64,000 bases of DNA from contig MEUE01000001.1 of the NCBI GenBank assembly GCA_001771585.1, forward strand, positions 124,001-188,000, given 5' to 3'. Position numbers and translations under genes: made by a program. Each line of letters starts with the position of its first letter. The stretch's first letter is position 1. The notes beneath the pieces are model-generated. The model was not told the origin of the DNA. It saw only the letters and a list, made by a program, of their open reading frames with translations, and made no database searches. This document shows, one piece after another, positions 7,796 through 16,540 of the stretch. This DNA comes from a candidate division WOR-1 bacterium RIFOXYB2_FULL_46_45 (lineage in GTDB: Bacteria > Margulisbacteria > WOR-1 > XYC2-FULL-46-14).

Positions 7796-8468
7796 TTTTT
7801 TGCCTCAAGGCCTCATACATTATAACAGATGCCGAAACCGCCGCGTTAAGCGATTCGGCCTTCCCCGGGATCGGAATTTTAACCACTATATCAGCCGCTT
7901 CCAGGATCTCTTTTGAAAGTCCCGCCCCCTCATTCCCGATCAAAACCAGCGTATTACCGGTCAAATCGGTAAGCCAATAATCTTCTACCCCTTCACTATC
8001 GGCCGCAACGACCTTGAATTTTTTTTGTTTGAATTCGCTAATGGTCTCAAAAATGTTTTCCGTCCGGACAACCGGAACGCGAAAGATCGATCCGGCGGTA
8101 GCGCGGATCGTTTTCTGGTTATAGGGATCCGCGCAACCTTTTGTCGCGACAATCCCGGCGGCGCCAACCGCGTCGGCGGTGCGGATGATCGTTCCCAGGT
8201 TTCCGGGATCCTGAATGTCAACACATCCGACCAATAATGATCCTATCTGTAATGACAAATCGCAACTCACCTGCACATACGCTAAAACACCTTGAGGAGA
8301 CACGACTTTTGATAATTTCTTGAATTGTTTCTCCGTAATTTTATGGCAGGGAATCTTTAATCCTTTGGCCTTCGACAAAACCGGGAATTCTTTCGTGTAA
8401 AGGATCTCTTTGGCGTACGGAAGCGCTTCTTCCACCATCCGCGGGCCTTCGACAATAAATTTTTGCAT
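7788..8468 (-). CDS. SpoU/TrmH-family RNA 2'-O-methyltransferase
   Basis: 226-residue SPOUT-class enzyme that methylates ribose in rRNA or tRNA using S-adenosylmethionine. The three family motifs are clear: motif 1 DIQDPGNLGTIIRTADA, motif 2 LVLIGNEGAGLS and motif 3 IPIPGKAESLNAAVSASVI, which form the trefoil knot. The N-terminal substrate-binding part (residues 1-75) matches the RlmB-type L30e-like domain, though short. The exact target (23S G2251-type, tRNA Gm18-type) cannot be told from sequence here. Lies head of the pheST unit and is divergent from the secreted protein at 8510. Confidence 0.92.
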   Translation of the reverse strand: MQKFIVEGPRMVEEALPYAKEILYTKEFPVLSKAKGLKIPCHKITEKQFKKLSKVVSPQGVLAYVQVSCDLSLQIGSLLVGCVDIQDPGNLGTIIRTADAVGAAGIVATKGCADPYNQKTIRATAGSIFRVPVVRTENIFETISEFKQKKFKVVAADSEGVEDYWLTDLTGNTLVLIGNEGAGLSKEILEAADIVVKIPIPGKAESLNAAVSASVIMYEALRQKNG

Positions 8469-8475
8469 TGGAATA

Positions 8476-8501
8476 ATTATAACACGCGGTTATGGTAAAA
8501 T
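8476..8501. promoter_or_regulatory. divergent promoter region
   Basis: Minus-strand TATAAT at 8476-8481 ends 7 bases before the methyltransferase ATG, and plus-strand TAAAAT at 8496-8501 ends 8 bases before the ATG at 8510. The two -10 boxes are only 14 bases apart. Both messages would be leaderless or nearly so. Confidence 0.5.
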
Positions 8502-8509
8502 AGAGGCAA

Positions 8510-10126
8510 ATGCGACGGTTGTTTTTTGTTTTAATTGCCCTTGTTTTATTTCAATCTTTTGCCGGAGCCCTGGTCTATAAAGACCGGATCGGTTTAATCC
8601 GCGTCGTTTCGGAAGAAACCATAAGCGTCTGGGACGGGACCAAGCTGTGGACGGAAAAAGACCTTAATCTTCCTTTTGCCGTCCATGATTTTACGGTCAA
8701 AAACGGGGTAATCCACGCGATTTATAAAGACAAAAACAGCTACAATTATGTTTTTTCGTCCAACAACGGACGGTCGTTTGGCTATCCGCTAACCTTAAAC
8801 CAATCCCCGTTGAAAAGGGTCTCCCCTATTTTTGTCTCCGACAATCTTTTGCAGTTTGCCGCGATAGATAAAGAAGGGAAAAAGATCGATTGCTTTGAAT
8901 CGCTAAATTCCGGAGCCTCTTTTTCAAAAACAGAAATTGATCTTGACGGGTTTAGGGGGGGAGAAGAAATCCTCGCCCTTTCCGGACAAATAATCCTGAA
9001 AACTTTTGAAAACAACCGTTCAAAAATCCATCTCTTCAAAAAGACGGACGGGGTTTGGAAAAATTATTTGCTTTACGAGGGAAGCGATATCATTGGCGGT
9101 TTGAAATTGAAAGTTCTTGATAACGACCTCTTCCTCCTGAGTTTTAAGGCCAACGGCTTAACCCGCTTTGGGATCCTTCCGCAATTGAACCAAGTGATAG
9201 CCGAAAAGGTTGACGATTTCTTCTATGACAACAAAAAGCTTTATTGGGTTAGCAACGAAATTCTCCATGAAACCATAATTGACCTTGGGATCGAACTGAT
9301 CAAGCCGATGGCCGGACAATGGTTTAAGCCGAATTCAAGTCTGGTAATTGAAGTAAAAAACATCCTGCCGGGGACAAAGGTACTGGTGGACAATCAGTTT
9401 ACCGAAGTAAAATTTTCATCAAAAGGGACCGGATTTTTATCTCTTGGCGCTTTTAATTTAAAAGAAGGGAAACATATTATCGAGGTGAGAAGTGAACCGC
9501 TGATCAGCCGAAAGAGTTATTTCCTTATTGATTCAACCCCCCCCTCCGCGATCCCCCCGCAATCCCCCACCGCCGAAAAAGACAAGGTTGCCTTAAATTA
9601 TATTGAGAACGGCTCCGGAATCGATCTTCAAAGTTCGCTCATTGAAATCTCTTCCGGGACACTTGAGGTTTTCGGAACTCCGGAAGTCACCGGCAATTCA
9701 ATCGCTTTTATCCCTTCCGCTCCGTTAAAATTTGGAAGCTACAAAATAAAAACAATCTTGCGGGACAAGGCCGGAAACAGCGCCGCCCCTCAGGAATTTT
9801 CCCTGCTGGTTGGCGATTCAATCTCCGCGAAAGGGGCAAAAAGCATCGGCTCGGCTGTTATAAAATCGGGACCCAACCCGTTTAACCCCGAAAGCGAGGA
9901 ATGGAAATTAACCTGTACTCTTACATCTCCTCTGGAAACCAAGCTGTTTATCTTCTCTCTAACCGGAAGGAATATCTGGAGCATATCTTCCCCTTCCAAA
10001 GATACCCACACCTTAAGCTGGAACGGGAAAGACACTTCGGGAAGCCATCTTCCAAACGGGGTTTATCTCTATGCTCTCCTTGCGGGCGGTCAGGTTGAGC
10101 GGGGACGGATTATAATCTTTAGATAA
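8510..10126 (+). CDS. secreted protein with C-terminal FlgD/T9SS-like Ig-fold domain
   Basis: 538 residues. A Sec signal peptide (MRRLFFVLIALVLF, cleavage near AGALVYKD) indicates export. Residues 20-280 are beta-rich with repeated FSS/NNGRSF-type strands that suggest a propeller or exo-repeat fold. Residues 290-430 look like Ig-type domains (STPPSAIPPQSP spacer, IRDKAGN-like LRDKAGNS). The last 85 residues, from SGPNPFNPES to NGVYLYALLAGGQVERG, match the FlgD-type Ig-like domain that ends many secreted proteins of Bacteroidota and candidate phyla, where it can serve as a sorting tail. Role unknown; cell-surface attachment is likely. Confidence 0.8.
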   Translation: MRRLFFVLIALVLFQSFAGALVYKDRIGLIRVVSEETISVWDGTKLWTEKDLNLPFAVHDFTVKNGVIHAIYKDKNSYNYVFSSNNGRSFGYPLTLNQSPLKRVSPIFVSDNLLQFAAIDKEGKKIDCFESLNSGASFSKTEIDLDGFRGGEEILALSGQIILKTFENNRSKIHLFKKTDGVWKNYLLYEGSDIIGGLKLKVLDNDLFLLSFKANGLTRFGILPQLNQVIAEKVDDFFYDNKKLYWVSNEILHETIIDLGIELIKPMAGQWFKPNSSLVIEVKNILPGTKVLVDNQFTEVKFSSKGTGFLSLGAFNLKEGKHIIEVRSEPLISRKSYFLIDSTPPSAIPPQSPTAEKDKVALNYIENGSGIDLQSSLIEISSGTLEVFGTPEVTGNSIAFIPSAPLKFGSYKIKTILRDKAGNSAAPQEFSLLVGDSISAKGAKSIGSAVIKSGPNPFNPESEEWKLTCTLTSPLETKLFIFSLTGRNIWSISSPSKDTHTLSWNGKDTSGSHLPNGVYLYALLAGGQVERGRIIIFR

Positions 10127-10141
10127 AAGAAATTGGGTTTT

Positions 10142-10257
10142 GGGTGTAGAAGCCGGTATGGAAAGTGGAAGATAGAATCAAGAAGTTAGATTTTTTACCG
10201 ACCCAACATCCACATTCAATTTTCCTGCATCCATACCGGCATCCATTCCCTACACCC
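10142..10257. repeat. intergenic inverted-repeat element
   Basis: Stem-loop-capable block between two convergent genes: GGGTGTAG (10142-10149) and GCCGGTATGGA (10152-10162) on the left pair with TCCATACCGGC (10230-10240) and CTACACCC (10250-10257) on the right. The inner part contains GATAGAA-type words also found in the block at 60855-60964. Confidence 0.65.
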
Positions 10258-10296
10258 ATTTTCCTTCCCCTCCCTTAGTGCTTGCGGAGCTGCCAT

Positions 10297-10426
10297 AAAA
10301 AAAGCTCCTCTGGCCGTCCCGCCTATGGCGGGACGACAAAAAGATTTGGCTTGATCAAATCCTAATAGTGACTTTAGTTCCTAATCTTTTTGCCCCGATA
10401 AAATCGGAACCAGAGGAGCTTTTTTT
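10297..10426. terminator. 130-base element with 17-base perfect terminal inverted repeats and nested hairpins
   Basis: Outer arms AAAAAAAGCTCCTCTGG (10297-10313) and its exact complement (10410-10426). Inside are a 9-bp hairpin (CGTCCCGCC/GGCGGGACG), a CAAAAAGATT/AATCTTTTTG stem enclosing further small hairpins, and CCGA/TCGG next to the right arm. Because it ends in T runs on both strands and sits between convergent genes, it can work as a bidirectional terminator; its size and branching are more than a terminator needs. A non-autonomous mobile element or structured RNA is possible. Confidence 0.65.
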
Positions 10427-10485
10427 ATTCTTTTTCTTGGCTTGATCATACATTCCGGAAATTTGCGCGAAATTTTTCCTTTACC

Positions 10486-10519
10486 TCACCTACGCCTGCG
10501 CCTATGCCTTCGCCTTATT
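10486..10519. repeat. tandem GCCTAC/GCCTAT repeat after the sugar transferase gene
   Basis: Five 6-base GCCTNN-type units right behind the stop codon of the gene at 10523. A matching block lies in frame in the phosphohexomutase gene (55676-55703). Together with the elements at 10142-10426 it accounts for most of the gene-free stretch 10127-10522; I see no gene there. Confidence 0.65.
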
Positions 10520-10522
10520 GCC

Positions 10523-11863
10523 TCAGTAGGCGCCGGTGGTGAATAGGACCACGGGGATCGTTCGGCCCAAAATCTTGATATCCATCCAGAGCGACCAGTT
10601 TTCAATATAATAAATATCGAGCCGCACCATATCCTCAAACGGAAGAAGCGACCGGCCGGAGACCTGCCACAAACCGGTAATTCCGGGAGTGATCCGCAGC
10701 CGCTTTCTATGCCAGGTAGAATATTTTTCGACTTCATTGGGAAGCGGGGGACGCGGACCGACCAGGCTCATCTCCCCGATAAAAACGTTGATCAACTGCG
10801 GCAGCTCATCAATGCTGAATTTCCGGATCCAGGTCCCCACCCCGGTAACCCTGGGATCGGCCTTGATCTTAAAAATATGCCCTTCAACTTCCGACCGGCT
10901 TTGCAGATCGGACAGCTGTTCGGCGGCATTTTCAACCATCGAACGGAACTTGAGACAGTTAAAAATCTTTCCGTCTTTCCCCACCCGCTTCTGCGTGAAA
11001 AAGACCGGACCTTTTGAATCAAACTTGATCAACAGCGCGACAATTAAAAAAAGCGGCAGAAGAAGCAGAAGCAACACAAAAGAGATTAAAACATCGAAGG
11101 TCCGCTTTATTACCGCTTTTATGCCGGTCAAGCCGATTTCGGAAATTGTGATTAATGGAATCCCCCCCACCTCGTCCACATCCACGCGGCTTACAATCAG
11201 GTCAAGCATTCCCGGAACAATCTTAAATTCAATCCCGGCAACTTCGCATTCGGTTACGATATCCAGGATCTTCTGTTCGGAAACGGCGGAAGAAGCGATA
11301 ATAAGCTCATCCGCCTTGTTCAGGGCAATCGACTGCTTAATTTCTACCGGATCCGCTCCGACAAAGCCGACCGGCCGATAGCCAAGAGATGAATCCTTTA
11401 GCAGTTTTTGATGAAGCGCTTTGGCAATAGCATCTTCCCCCAGGATCAAAACCCGCTTAATCCCGATCCCCTTCCGATATAAAAAGACCCTGAAAAAATA
11501 AAAAGCCCCCCTTGATACGGAGAGCAAAAAGAAAGAGATCCACCAGGCGTTCAAAATTAATAGGCGCGAAAACCAAAACCCGCGATATAGAAAGAGAAGA
11601 CCAAAAAGCAAAAGAGAGGCAAACGTTATCCCCACAAAAACCTTGGCCAGCTCATCGATCAAATTGCGGATTTTGGTTTCCCGATAAAATCCGGCCAGAT
11701 TGAAGACCGCCAGCCACAAAATGGTAACAAATATCATTACCCCCACATATTGGTCCGGGCTTCCGGCCCGTTCAGGGCCGATTGAGACCAGCAATTTAAA
11801 ACGAAGATAATAAGCCAATAAAAAAGAGAGATTGATTAAGAAAGCATCGGAAATTAATCTCAT
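10523..11863 (-). CDS. undecaprenyl-phosphate sugar-1-phosphate transferase (initiating enzyme)
   Basis: 446-residue polyprenyl-phosphate hexose-1-phosphate transferase (WbaP/WcaJ type), which loads the first sugar onto the lipid carrier for polysaccharide synthesis at the inner membrane. Four N-terminal membrane segments (residues 1-110) lead to a CoA-binding/Rossmann-like domain. A further hydrophobic hairpin (DVLISFVLLLLLLPLFL) then precedes the catalytic domain with FFTQKRVGKDGK, FKFRSM-type LKFRSM, DELPQLINVF and GPRPPLP. The start overlaps the upstream O-antigen ligase stop by 4 bases. It is the last gene of a minus-strand group of three. Confidence 0.93.
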   Translation of the reverse strand: MRLISDAFLINLSFLLAYYLRFKLLVSIGPERAGSPDQYVGVMIFVTILWLAVFNLAGFYRETKIRNLIDELAKVFVGITFASLLLFGLLFLYRGFWFSRLLILNAWWISFFLLSVSRGAFYFFRVFLYRKGIGIKRVLILGEDAIAKALHQKLLKDSSLGYRPVGFVGADPVEIKQSIALNKADELIIASSAVSEQKILDIVTECEVAGIEFKIVPGMLDLIVSRVDVDEVGGIPLITISEIGLTGIKAVIKRTFDVLISFVLLLLLLPLFLIVALLIKFDSKGPVFFTQKRVGKDGKIFNCLKFRSMVENAAEQLSDLQSRSEVEGHIFKIKADPRVTGVGTWIRKFSIDELPQLINVFIGEMSLVGPRPPLPNEVEKYSTWHRKRLRITPGITGLWQVSGRSLLPFEDMVRLDIYYIENWSLWMDIKILGRTIPVVLFTTGAY

Positions 11864-14172
11864 TTGCCCAAAACCTTTTTGGCGTATTGGTTATTTGGAT
11901 CAAGATAGATGACCGTTTCAAACTCCTGGCGGGCTTTTTCCCTCTCCCCCATCCTCTGATAAATAATCCCCAAAACGGCATGAGAATTTACATGCTTAGG
12001 GAATTTCATCAGGGTCTCCTGCACCATTTTGTAGGCCTCGTCCAATTTCCCGCTCTCTATAAGCGACCAGACCACCTTTTCCTGGGCTTCGATTATATTC
12101 GGATTGATCCGGTAGGCTTCCTTATAACAGTCCATCGCCTTCTTGGCATTCCCCTGCTTTTCCGCCACCGCCGCCAAAATCAGATAAACCTCGGCATAAT
12201 AGGGATCGATTTTTAGCGCTATATCCGCCAGCTTGGTCGTTTCCGGAATATTCCCTTCGATTAAAGATATTCTCGACAGAATATAAAAATTATCCGCGTT
12301 GTACGGATCAACCCTGGTCCCGTATCTAAAGGTCTCTTTCGCCTGCCGGTAAATTTCTGCTCTCTGATCCGGAGCAGCGGAAGCTGCCATATTGATTAAG
12401 CTGATCCCTTTGTGCGTTATCGGCCCCCCTTCAAACGGCTGGAAACCCAAAGAGTTGTCATAGTATTTCAAGGATTCTTGAAAGCGTTTTACTTCGCTTA
12501 GGGTCTTCCCCATCTTAAACTCGCGGTCGGCCCAAAAGGGCTTGGCGGAAAAATAGCCAAAAACGGCGATCGCAACCAAGAGCACGGCGATCCAAAGCCA
12601 CGGGATTTCATCAATCGGAACTTCCTTGTCATTGATCGTCTCCTTGTTCTCTTCCGGCAGGTCGTCGGTTTTGACAATCACCGCCCAGATGATCCAAAAA
12701 AGAGAAGTTATGGCAATGACACCGAAACTAAACTGGTTTTGGATCAAATAAGCCAGGAAGGCCGCCAGAAAAGCGGAAAGGATCAACCTCTTTTCATCGC
12801 TTTGCCCGCCCCATCCTTTCTTGAAGATAAGAAAGAGAATAAGAAGATAAACAAAAAAAGTGACCAGCCCCTTGGTCACCGGAACATCCAGCGTCTCATT
12901 GTGGCAGCGGTCCTGTTTTACGTGAAAGGCCTCTTTGAAACGAAAAAGATCGGTCTCATAACGCGGAAAGATCATTTTCAGATTTTCGGGTCCGATCCCA
13001 AAGAAAGGACGATCGGCAATGATCCCAAAGCCGCTCTTCCACGTCTCTCCGCGAGATCCGGCCGCCCCCTCGAATTCAATCTTAGTCAAATCTTTATCTT
13101 GCGCCGGCGCCTCTACTTTTATCTCCCCCGCCATCCTGGTAAAGAGCGAAAACTGCGGATTTAAAAAAGTTGATCCGGTAATAAACAGAAGAGCCAGAGC
13201 CAGGGCAAGGACTTTCTGCCAGCTCAAAACAAAGATCCTTCTCGGCCCGATAAAGACAAAAAGAGACAAAGCGGCGAAGAAACCCAGGAAACCGCCGCGG
13301 CTCTGGGTGTAAAAAAGAGAGATACAAATTAAGATCATCCCGATCCCAAGCAAAAGATCCAAAATAATCCCGGGGATATCTTCAAACGTATAAACGAACA
13401 GAACCGCCAAAACCGACATCAATCCGAAAGAGAGATACCATAAAATCACATCATTGGTCCCAAGATTATAGATCATCAGCAAGAAAATCAGAACCGCGGA
13501 AAAGAAGTAAACCAGAGGAAGGAACCACCATACTGAAGTATGGGGAATTCCCCACACTTTAGTGTGGGGTTTTGCGACATCTTCTTTCTTTGGCAACAGA
13601 AACAAAAAGAGGGTTATAAAAAAAGCCATGTCGGCAAAGGCGGCGTAGAAATTGGGCTGGCCGACGGTGGCGATAACCCGCTCCCAGGTCGAGACCCCTC
13701 CCCACTGGTACGGATCAATCCCCTGCCGCTGGATGATCGAATAAACCGCCATAATCACCCCGGAAATAAAGACCATGGCCGATAATCTTTTTACTCCTTT
13801 TATATCGCGGATATAATTGGTAGTGATAAAAAAGAGGAGTCCCAGATTATACCAGGTGATCAATCCTTCAAAGCGGCCGTAGAAACCGGAAACACTGATG
13901 TAAACATGGACCGACATGATGGCGGCAACGGTCACGCAAAGAAGATAAGTTAAGACCGGCCAATCGAGAATCGAACGGACAAATTTATTTTCCTTAAAGA
14001 TTATAATTTTCAACACCCAGGCGGAAAGGATTATGACGGTCATAAGCCGAAGGGCGGTAACTTTGGTTAGAGAAAAAACGATCCCAACCCTGCGGTCAAA
14101 GATGACCGCGGTCAAAAATACCGCCGCCAGAAAGAGCGCTTCGATTATCAGGTTAAAGTGCTTGTATTTCAT
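11860..14172 (-). CDS. O-antigen ligase/polymerase-like membrane protein with TPR tail
   Basis: 770 residues. About twelve hydrophobic segments fill residues 1-520, with the Wzy_C (O-antigen ligase) loop including SRGGFLGFFAAL (near 295) and RGETWKSGFGIIADRPFFGIGPENL (near 375, split by the family's conserved Arg-rich loop). Residues 560-770 are tetratricopeptide repeats (for example DPYYAEVYLILAAVAEKQGN and NPNIIEAQEKV), expected in the periplasm. It likely transfers or polymerises lipid-linked glycans or glycosylates proteins (family knowledge). Residues 202-215 (PHTKVWGIPHTSVW) are encoded by inserted palindromes. The start overlaps the GT4 gene by 20 bases. Confidence 0.87.
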   Translation of the reverse strand: MKYKHFNLIIEALFLAAVFLTAVIFDRRVGIVFSLTKVTALRLMTVIILSAWVLKIIIFKENKFVRSILDWPVLTYLLCVTVAAIMSVHVYISVSGFYGRFEGLITWYNLGLLFFITTNYIRDIKGVKRLSAMVFISGVIMAVYSIIQRQGIDPYQWGGVSTWERVIATVGQPNFYAAFADMAFFITLFLFLLPKKEDVAKPHTKVWGIPHTSVWWFLPLVYFFSAVLIFLLMIYNLGTNDVILWYLSFGLMSVLAVLFVYTFEDIPGIILDLLLGIGMILICISLFYTQSRGGFLGFFAALSLFVFIGPRRIFVLSWQKVLALALALLFITGSTFLNPQFSLFTRMAGEIKVEAPAQDKDLTKIEFEGAAGSRGETWKSGFGIIADRPFFGIGPENLKMIFPRYETDLFRFKEAFHVKQDRCHNETLDVPVTKGLVTFFVYLLILFLIFKKGWGGQSDEKRLILSAFLAAFLAYLIQNQFSFGVIAITSLFWIIWAVIVKTDDLPEENKETINDKEVPIDEIPWLWIAVLLVAIAVFGYFSAKPFWADREFKMGKTLSEVKRFQESLKYYDNSLGFQPFEGGPITHKGISLINMAASAAPDQRAEIYRQAKETFRYGTRVDPYNADNFYILSRISLIEGNIPETTKLADIALKIDPYYAEVYLILAAVAEKQGNAKKAMDCYKEAYRINPNIIEAQEKVVWSLIESGKLDEAYKMVQETLMKFPKHVNSHAVLGIIYQRMGEREKARQEFETVIYLDPNNQYAKKVLGK
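13528..13569. repeat. tandem palindromes inside the O-antigen ligase gene
   Basis: CCATACT-GA-AGTATGG (13528-13543) and CCCCACACT-TT-AGTGTGGGG (13550-13569), joined by a GGAATTCC palindrome. They are translated in frame and belong to the family at 6755-6800 and 42977-42996. Confidence 0.8.
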
Positions 14173-15241
14173 GTAAAAAGTTAATCAACTTATCGCAAAA
14201 AGCCAGCCGGTCGAATTTTTCGGCGTGCTTCCTTATTTTATGCTTATCAAAAGAAACTTTCTCAAAATTCCGGACCGCTTCGATCAGCGACTCCGGCGAC
14301 TGCCGATCAAAAAACAGACCGGTTTCACCATCAATTATGGTCTCTTCCGCCCCTCCGGCGCGAAAAGCGATGGTCGGCCTCCCCGATGCCGCGGCCTCCA
14401 GCGGCACCATTCCAAAATCGGCCTCTTCGGTAAAAATAAGCCCCCGGCAGTTTGAATAAAGGTCCCTTAGTGTATTATCGTCTACCTTGCCGAGAAAATC
14501 AATGTTTTGGCCTTTTTTTCTCTTTAATTCCTTTTCGGCAGGGCCAACTCCGACAATTTTCAGCGGCAATCCGAGCTTTGAAAAAGCGGCAACCGCGACA
14601 TCGATCCTTTTATAATAATTCAGACGGGAAACCACAAGAAAATAATCTTCGTCGCTTTGGGAAAGAGAAAACTTATCGCATTCGATCGGCGGATTGATCA
14701 CAACCGAATCCCTGCCGTAATATTTTTTGATCCTTTGGGCGACCGTCCGGGAATTGGCGATAAAATAATCTACTCCGGCATTGTTTTTGAGGTCCCACTT
14801 CTTTAGTTTTGAGATAAACCATGGAAGCATAACTCTTGCAATCGGATTGAGCGTCTCTTTTTCAACATAATCGTCAAAATTCCAGACAAAGCGCATCGGG
14901 TTATGGCAATAGCAAACGTGGATGGCCTCTTTTCTTTTTTTTATCCCCTTGGCATATGCCGAACTGGAAGAGACAATGAGGTCATATTCGCCAAGATCAA
15001 AAGACTCAAACGCCTTCGGATAGAGCCAAAAGTAGGCGCGGAAATTTTGCAGGACAAACGGCAGGTACTGCATGAAAGAAACTTTGATTTTCATCTCTTC
15101 AAATTCACGCGGCAGGCTGCGCTGGTCATAGATTGAGGTATAAAGCGGCGCTTCGGGAAATATCTTATGCAGAACGGCCGCCACCCGCTCCGCCCCACCA
15201 AACTGGTTTAGATAATCATGAACAAGCGCGATTTTTTTCAT
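14153..15241 (-). CDS. glycosyltransferase family 4
   Basis: 362-residue GT-B fold retaining glycosyltransferase, cytoplasmic or membrane-associated. The N-terminal domain opens KIALVHDYLNQFGGAERVAA, the acceptor-side signature. The C-terminal domain carries the nucleotide-sugar motif as FTEEADFGMVPLEAAASGRP (an E-x7-E variant) with VSRLNYYKRIDVAVAAF. This is the family of mannosyl- and glucosyltransferases in exopolysaccharide synthesis; donor and acceptor cannot be read from sequence. First gene of the three-gene unit with the O-antigen ligase and initiating transferase; its upstream region is shared with the plus-strand FHA gene at 15361. Confidence 0.92.
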   Translation of the reverse strand: MKKIALVHDYLNQFGGAERVAAVLHKIFPEAPLYTSIYDQRSLPREFEEMKIKVSFMQYLPFVLQNFRAYFWLYPKAFESFDLGEYDLIVSSSSAYAKGIKKRKEAIHVCYCHNPMRFVWNFDDYVEKETLNPIARVMLPWFISKLKKWDLKNNAGVDYFIANSRTVAQRIKKYYGRDSVVINPPIECDKFSLSQSDEDYFLVVSRLNYYKRIDVAVAAFSKLGLPLKIVGVGPAEKELKRKKGQNIDFLGKVDDNTLRDLYSNCRGLIFTEEADFGMVPLEAAASGRPTIAFRAGGAEETIIDGETGLFFDRQSPESLIEAVRNFEKVSFDKHKIRKHAEKFDRLAFCDKLINFLHEIQAL

Positions 15242-15256
15242 TTTTTTAAAATTTAG

Positions 15257-15284
15257 TGAAATTTTTTAAACATCCTATCGATAA
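15257..15284 (+). promoter_or_regulatory. sigma-28-like promoter of the FHA-like gene
   Basis: TGAAATTT (15257-15264), 12 bases, ATCGATAA (15277-15284) followed by TATATT. The -10 box and spacing are identical to the seven minus-strand copies, while the -35 box is the most diverged. Leader about 70 bases with Shine-Dalgarno AGGGAGGAC 7 bases before the ATG. Confidence 0.65.
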
Positions 15285-15360
15285 TATATTATAGGGGAGA
15301 TGGGAAGATAGAACAAGAGCATTTAAAGACTATAGAATACAAAAAGGGAGGACATAAAAA

Positions 15361-16521
15361 ATGGCTGGTATACAAAAAGTTTCTGTAAATGGTTCCATAG
15401 GTAGGGGAAATGATGGAAGAATACATTATTCAGAAGTTAAGTTTACAACCACCGCCGGATTAAAAATTTCAGGCAAGATACAAAGTGATTTGTTAACTAA
15501 ATCTAATATTGGAATTGAGATGGGCATATTACGATTTGGTAGAAGAAATGTAAAAATTCAGGATTCATTCCTTATCGGTTCTGGCTTGGGTTGCCAAATA
15601 ATGATTGATAATCCAAAAATAGAAGAACAACATCTACAAATCACAAGAATTACAGGCAACAAATTTTTTATAACTGGCCTTTCCGCTCAGGAAAATGAGG
15701 TTTTTATAAGAAGACCAGAACAAAATCGAGAGGATGATTTAGTAAGGAAAATCTGTTTAAGTGCCGAGGACGAGGTTGAATTGTTTGACAATGACATATT
15801 ATGTTTTAAAGTGTTAACCCGGCGTAAGGAGGATTATCTCGAACTACAGTTTAAATCCACTGAGGATAGAACCGCTAAATTAGAAGAAGCTCTAGATACC
15901 CAACACCCTCGCCCGGAAATTGAAGCTGTTCCAGTTAGCGCACTAGTAAAAAGATTAAACGCCCAAATGCAGGTACCGGCAGTAAAAGACATCGGTTTAG
16001 TGGCCGAAGGCGCCCAATCAACTAGAGATTTAGTTCAAATGCATCAAAAGGCTATGAAGGGTGCCATAGTAAAATCAAATTTATACAGCACAGGTGGGAA
16101 AATTGTAGAATCCATGTGTGGGGCTAGTGCTGCTGTTGGTCTTTTTGATTCCCTTTTCTTGAAAGGAAGTATGGCTAATTATATCGCTCATTTATTGGGC
16201 ACAGGAACTAATCCATTTTTTATTTCATTTATATTTTTTCTCTTCTTTAGTGGCGCTATAATAAAAATATTCTCTAGCAGAAAAGATAAAGGAATTGATG
16301 AGGCAAATTCTAGGCTTGCTAGTGTATTGGAAAGATTAACTCCTCAAAAAATCGTCGATACTATCAAATATTTAGAGGCAAAGGACAGAGAAGCTGTTCT
16401 GAAAAATATAAAAAAAGCAAATCGGGATAAGGCAATGGAAGTAAATCAATTACTAAAAGGTCCTTCACAAAGAAACCTTCGCGAGGGAAATGAATCAGAT
16501 CCTAAATTGCTAAAAGAATAA
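15361..16521 (+). CDS. FHA-like domain protein with one membrane segment
   Basis: 386 residues, no signal peptide. Residues 60-165 have the strand pattern of a forkhead-associated domain: FLIGSGLGCQIMIDNPKIEE, QHLQITRITGNKFFITGL and EVELFDNDILCFKVLTR, resembling the 'GR..C.I......S..H..I......I.D..S' signature, although the phosphothreonine-binding residues are not all obvious. Residues 165-270 are helical and hydrophilic. A single membrane span follows (NPFFISFIFFLFFSGAI, about 285-305), then a charged C-terminal 75 residues. FHA plus one span is the layout of type III ring protein SctD and of some regulatory proteins. The sigma-28-like promoter links it to the 38394-53060 cluster. AT-richer than its neighbours. 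Confidence 0.65.
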   Translation: MAGIQKVSVNGSIGRGNDGRIHYSEVKFTTTAGLKISGKIQSDLLTKSNIGIEMGILRFGRRNVKIQDSFLIGSGLGCQIMIDNPKIEEQHLQITRITGNKFFITGLSAQENEVFIRRPEQNREDDLVRKICLSAEDEVELFDNDILCFKVLTRRKEDYLELQFKSTEDRTAKLEEALDTQHPRPEIEAVPVSALVKRLNAQMQVPAVKDIGLVAEGAQSTRDLVQMHQKAMKGAIVKSNLYSTGGKIVESMCGASAAVGLFDSLFLKGSMANYIAHLLGTGTNPFFISFIFFLFFSGAIIKIFSSRKDKGIDEANSRLASVLERLTPQKIVDTIKYLEAKDREAVLKNIKKANRDKAMEVNQLLKGPSQRNLREGNESDPKLLKE

Positions 16522-16540
16522 AATCTAAATTAAAATAAAG

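Noticed and set aside
8510-10126. Definite type IX secretion substrate
   Set aside because: The C-terminal FlgD-like domain resembles sorting tails, but the class also occurs in organisms without that system and no por/gld genes are in the window.
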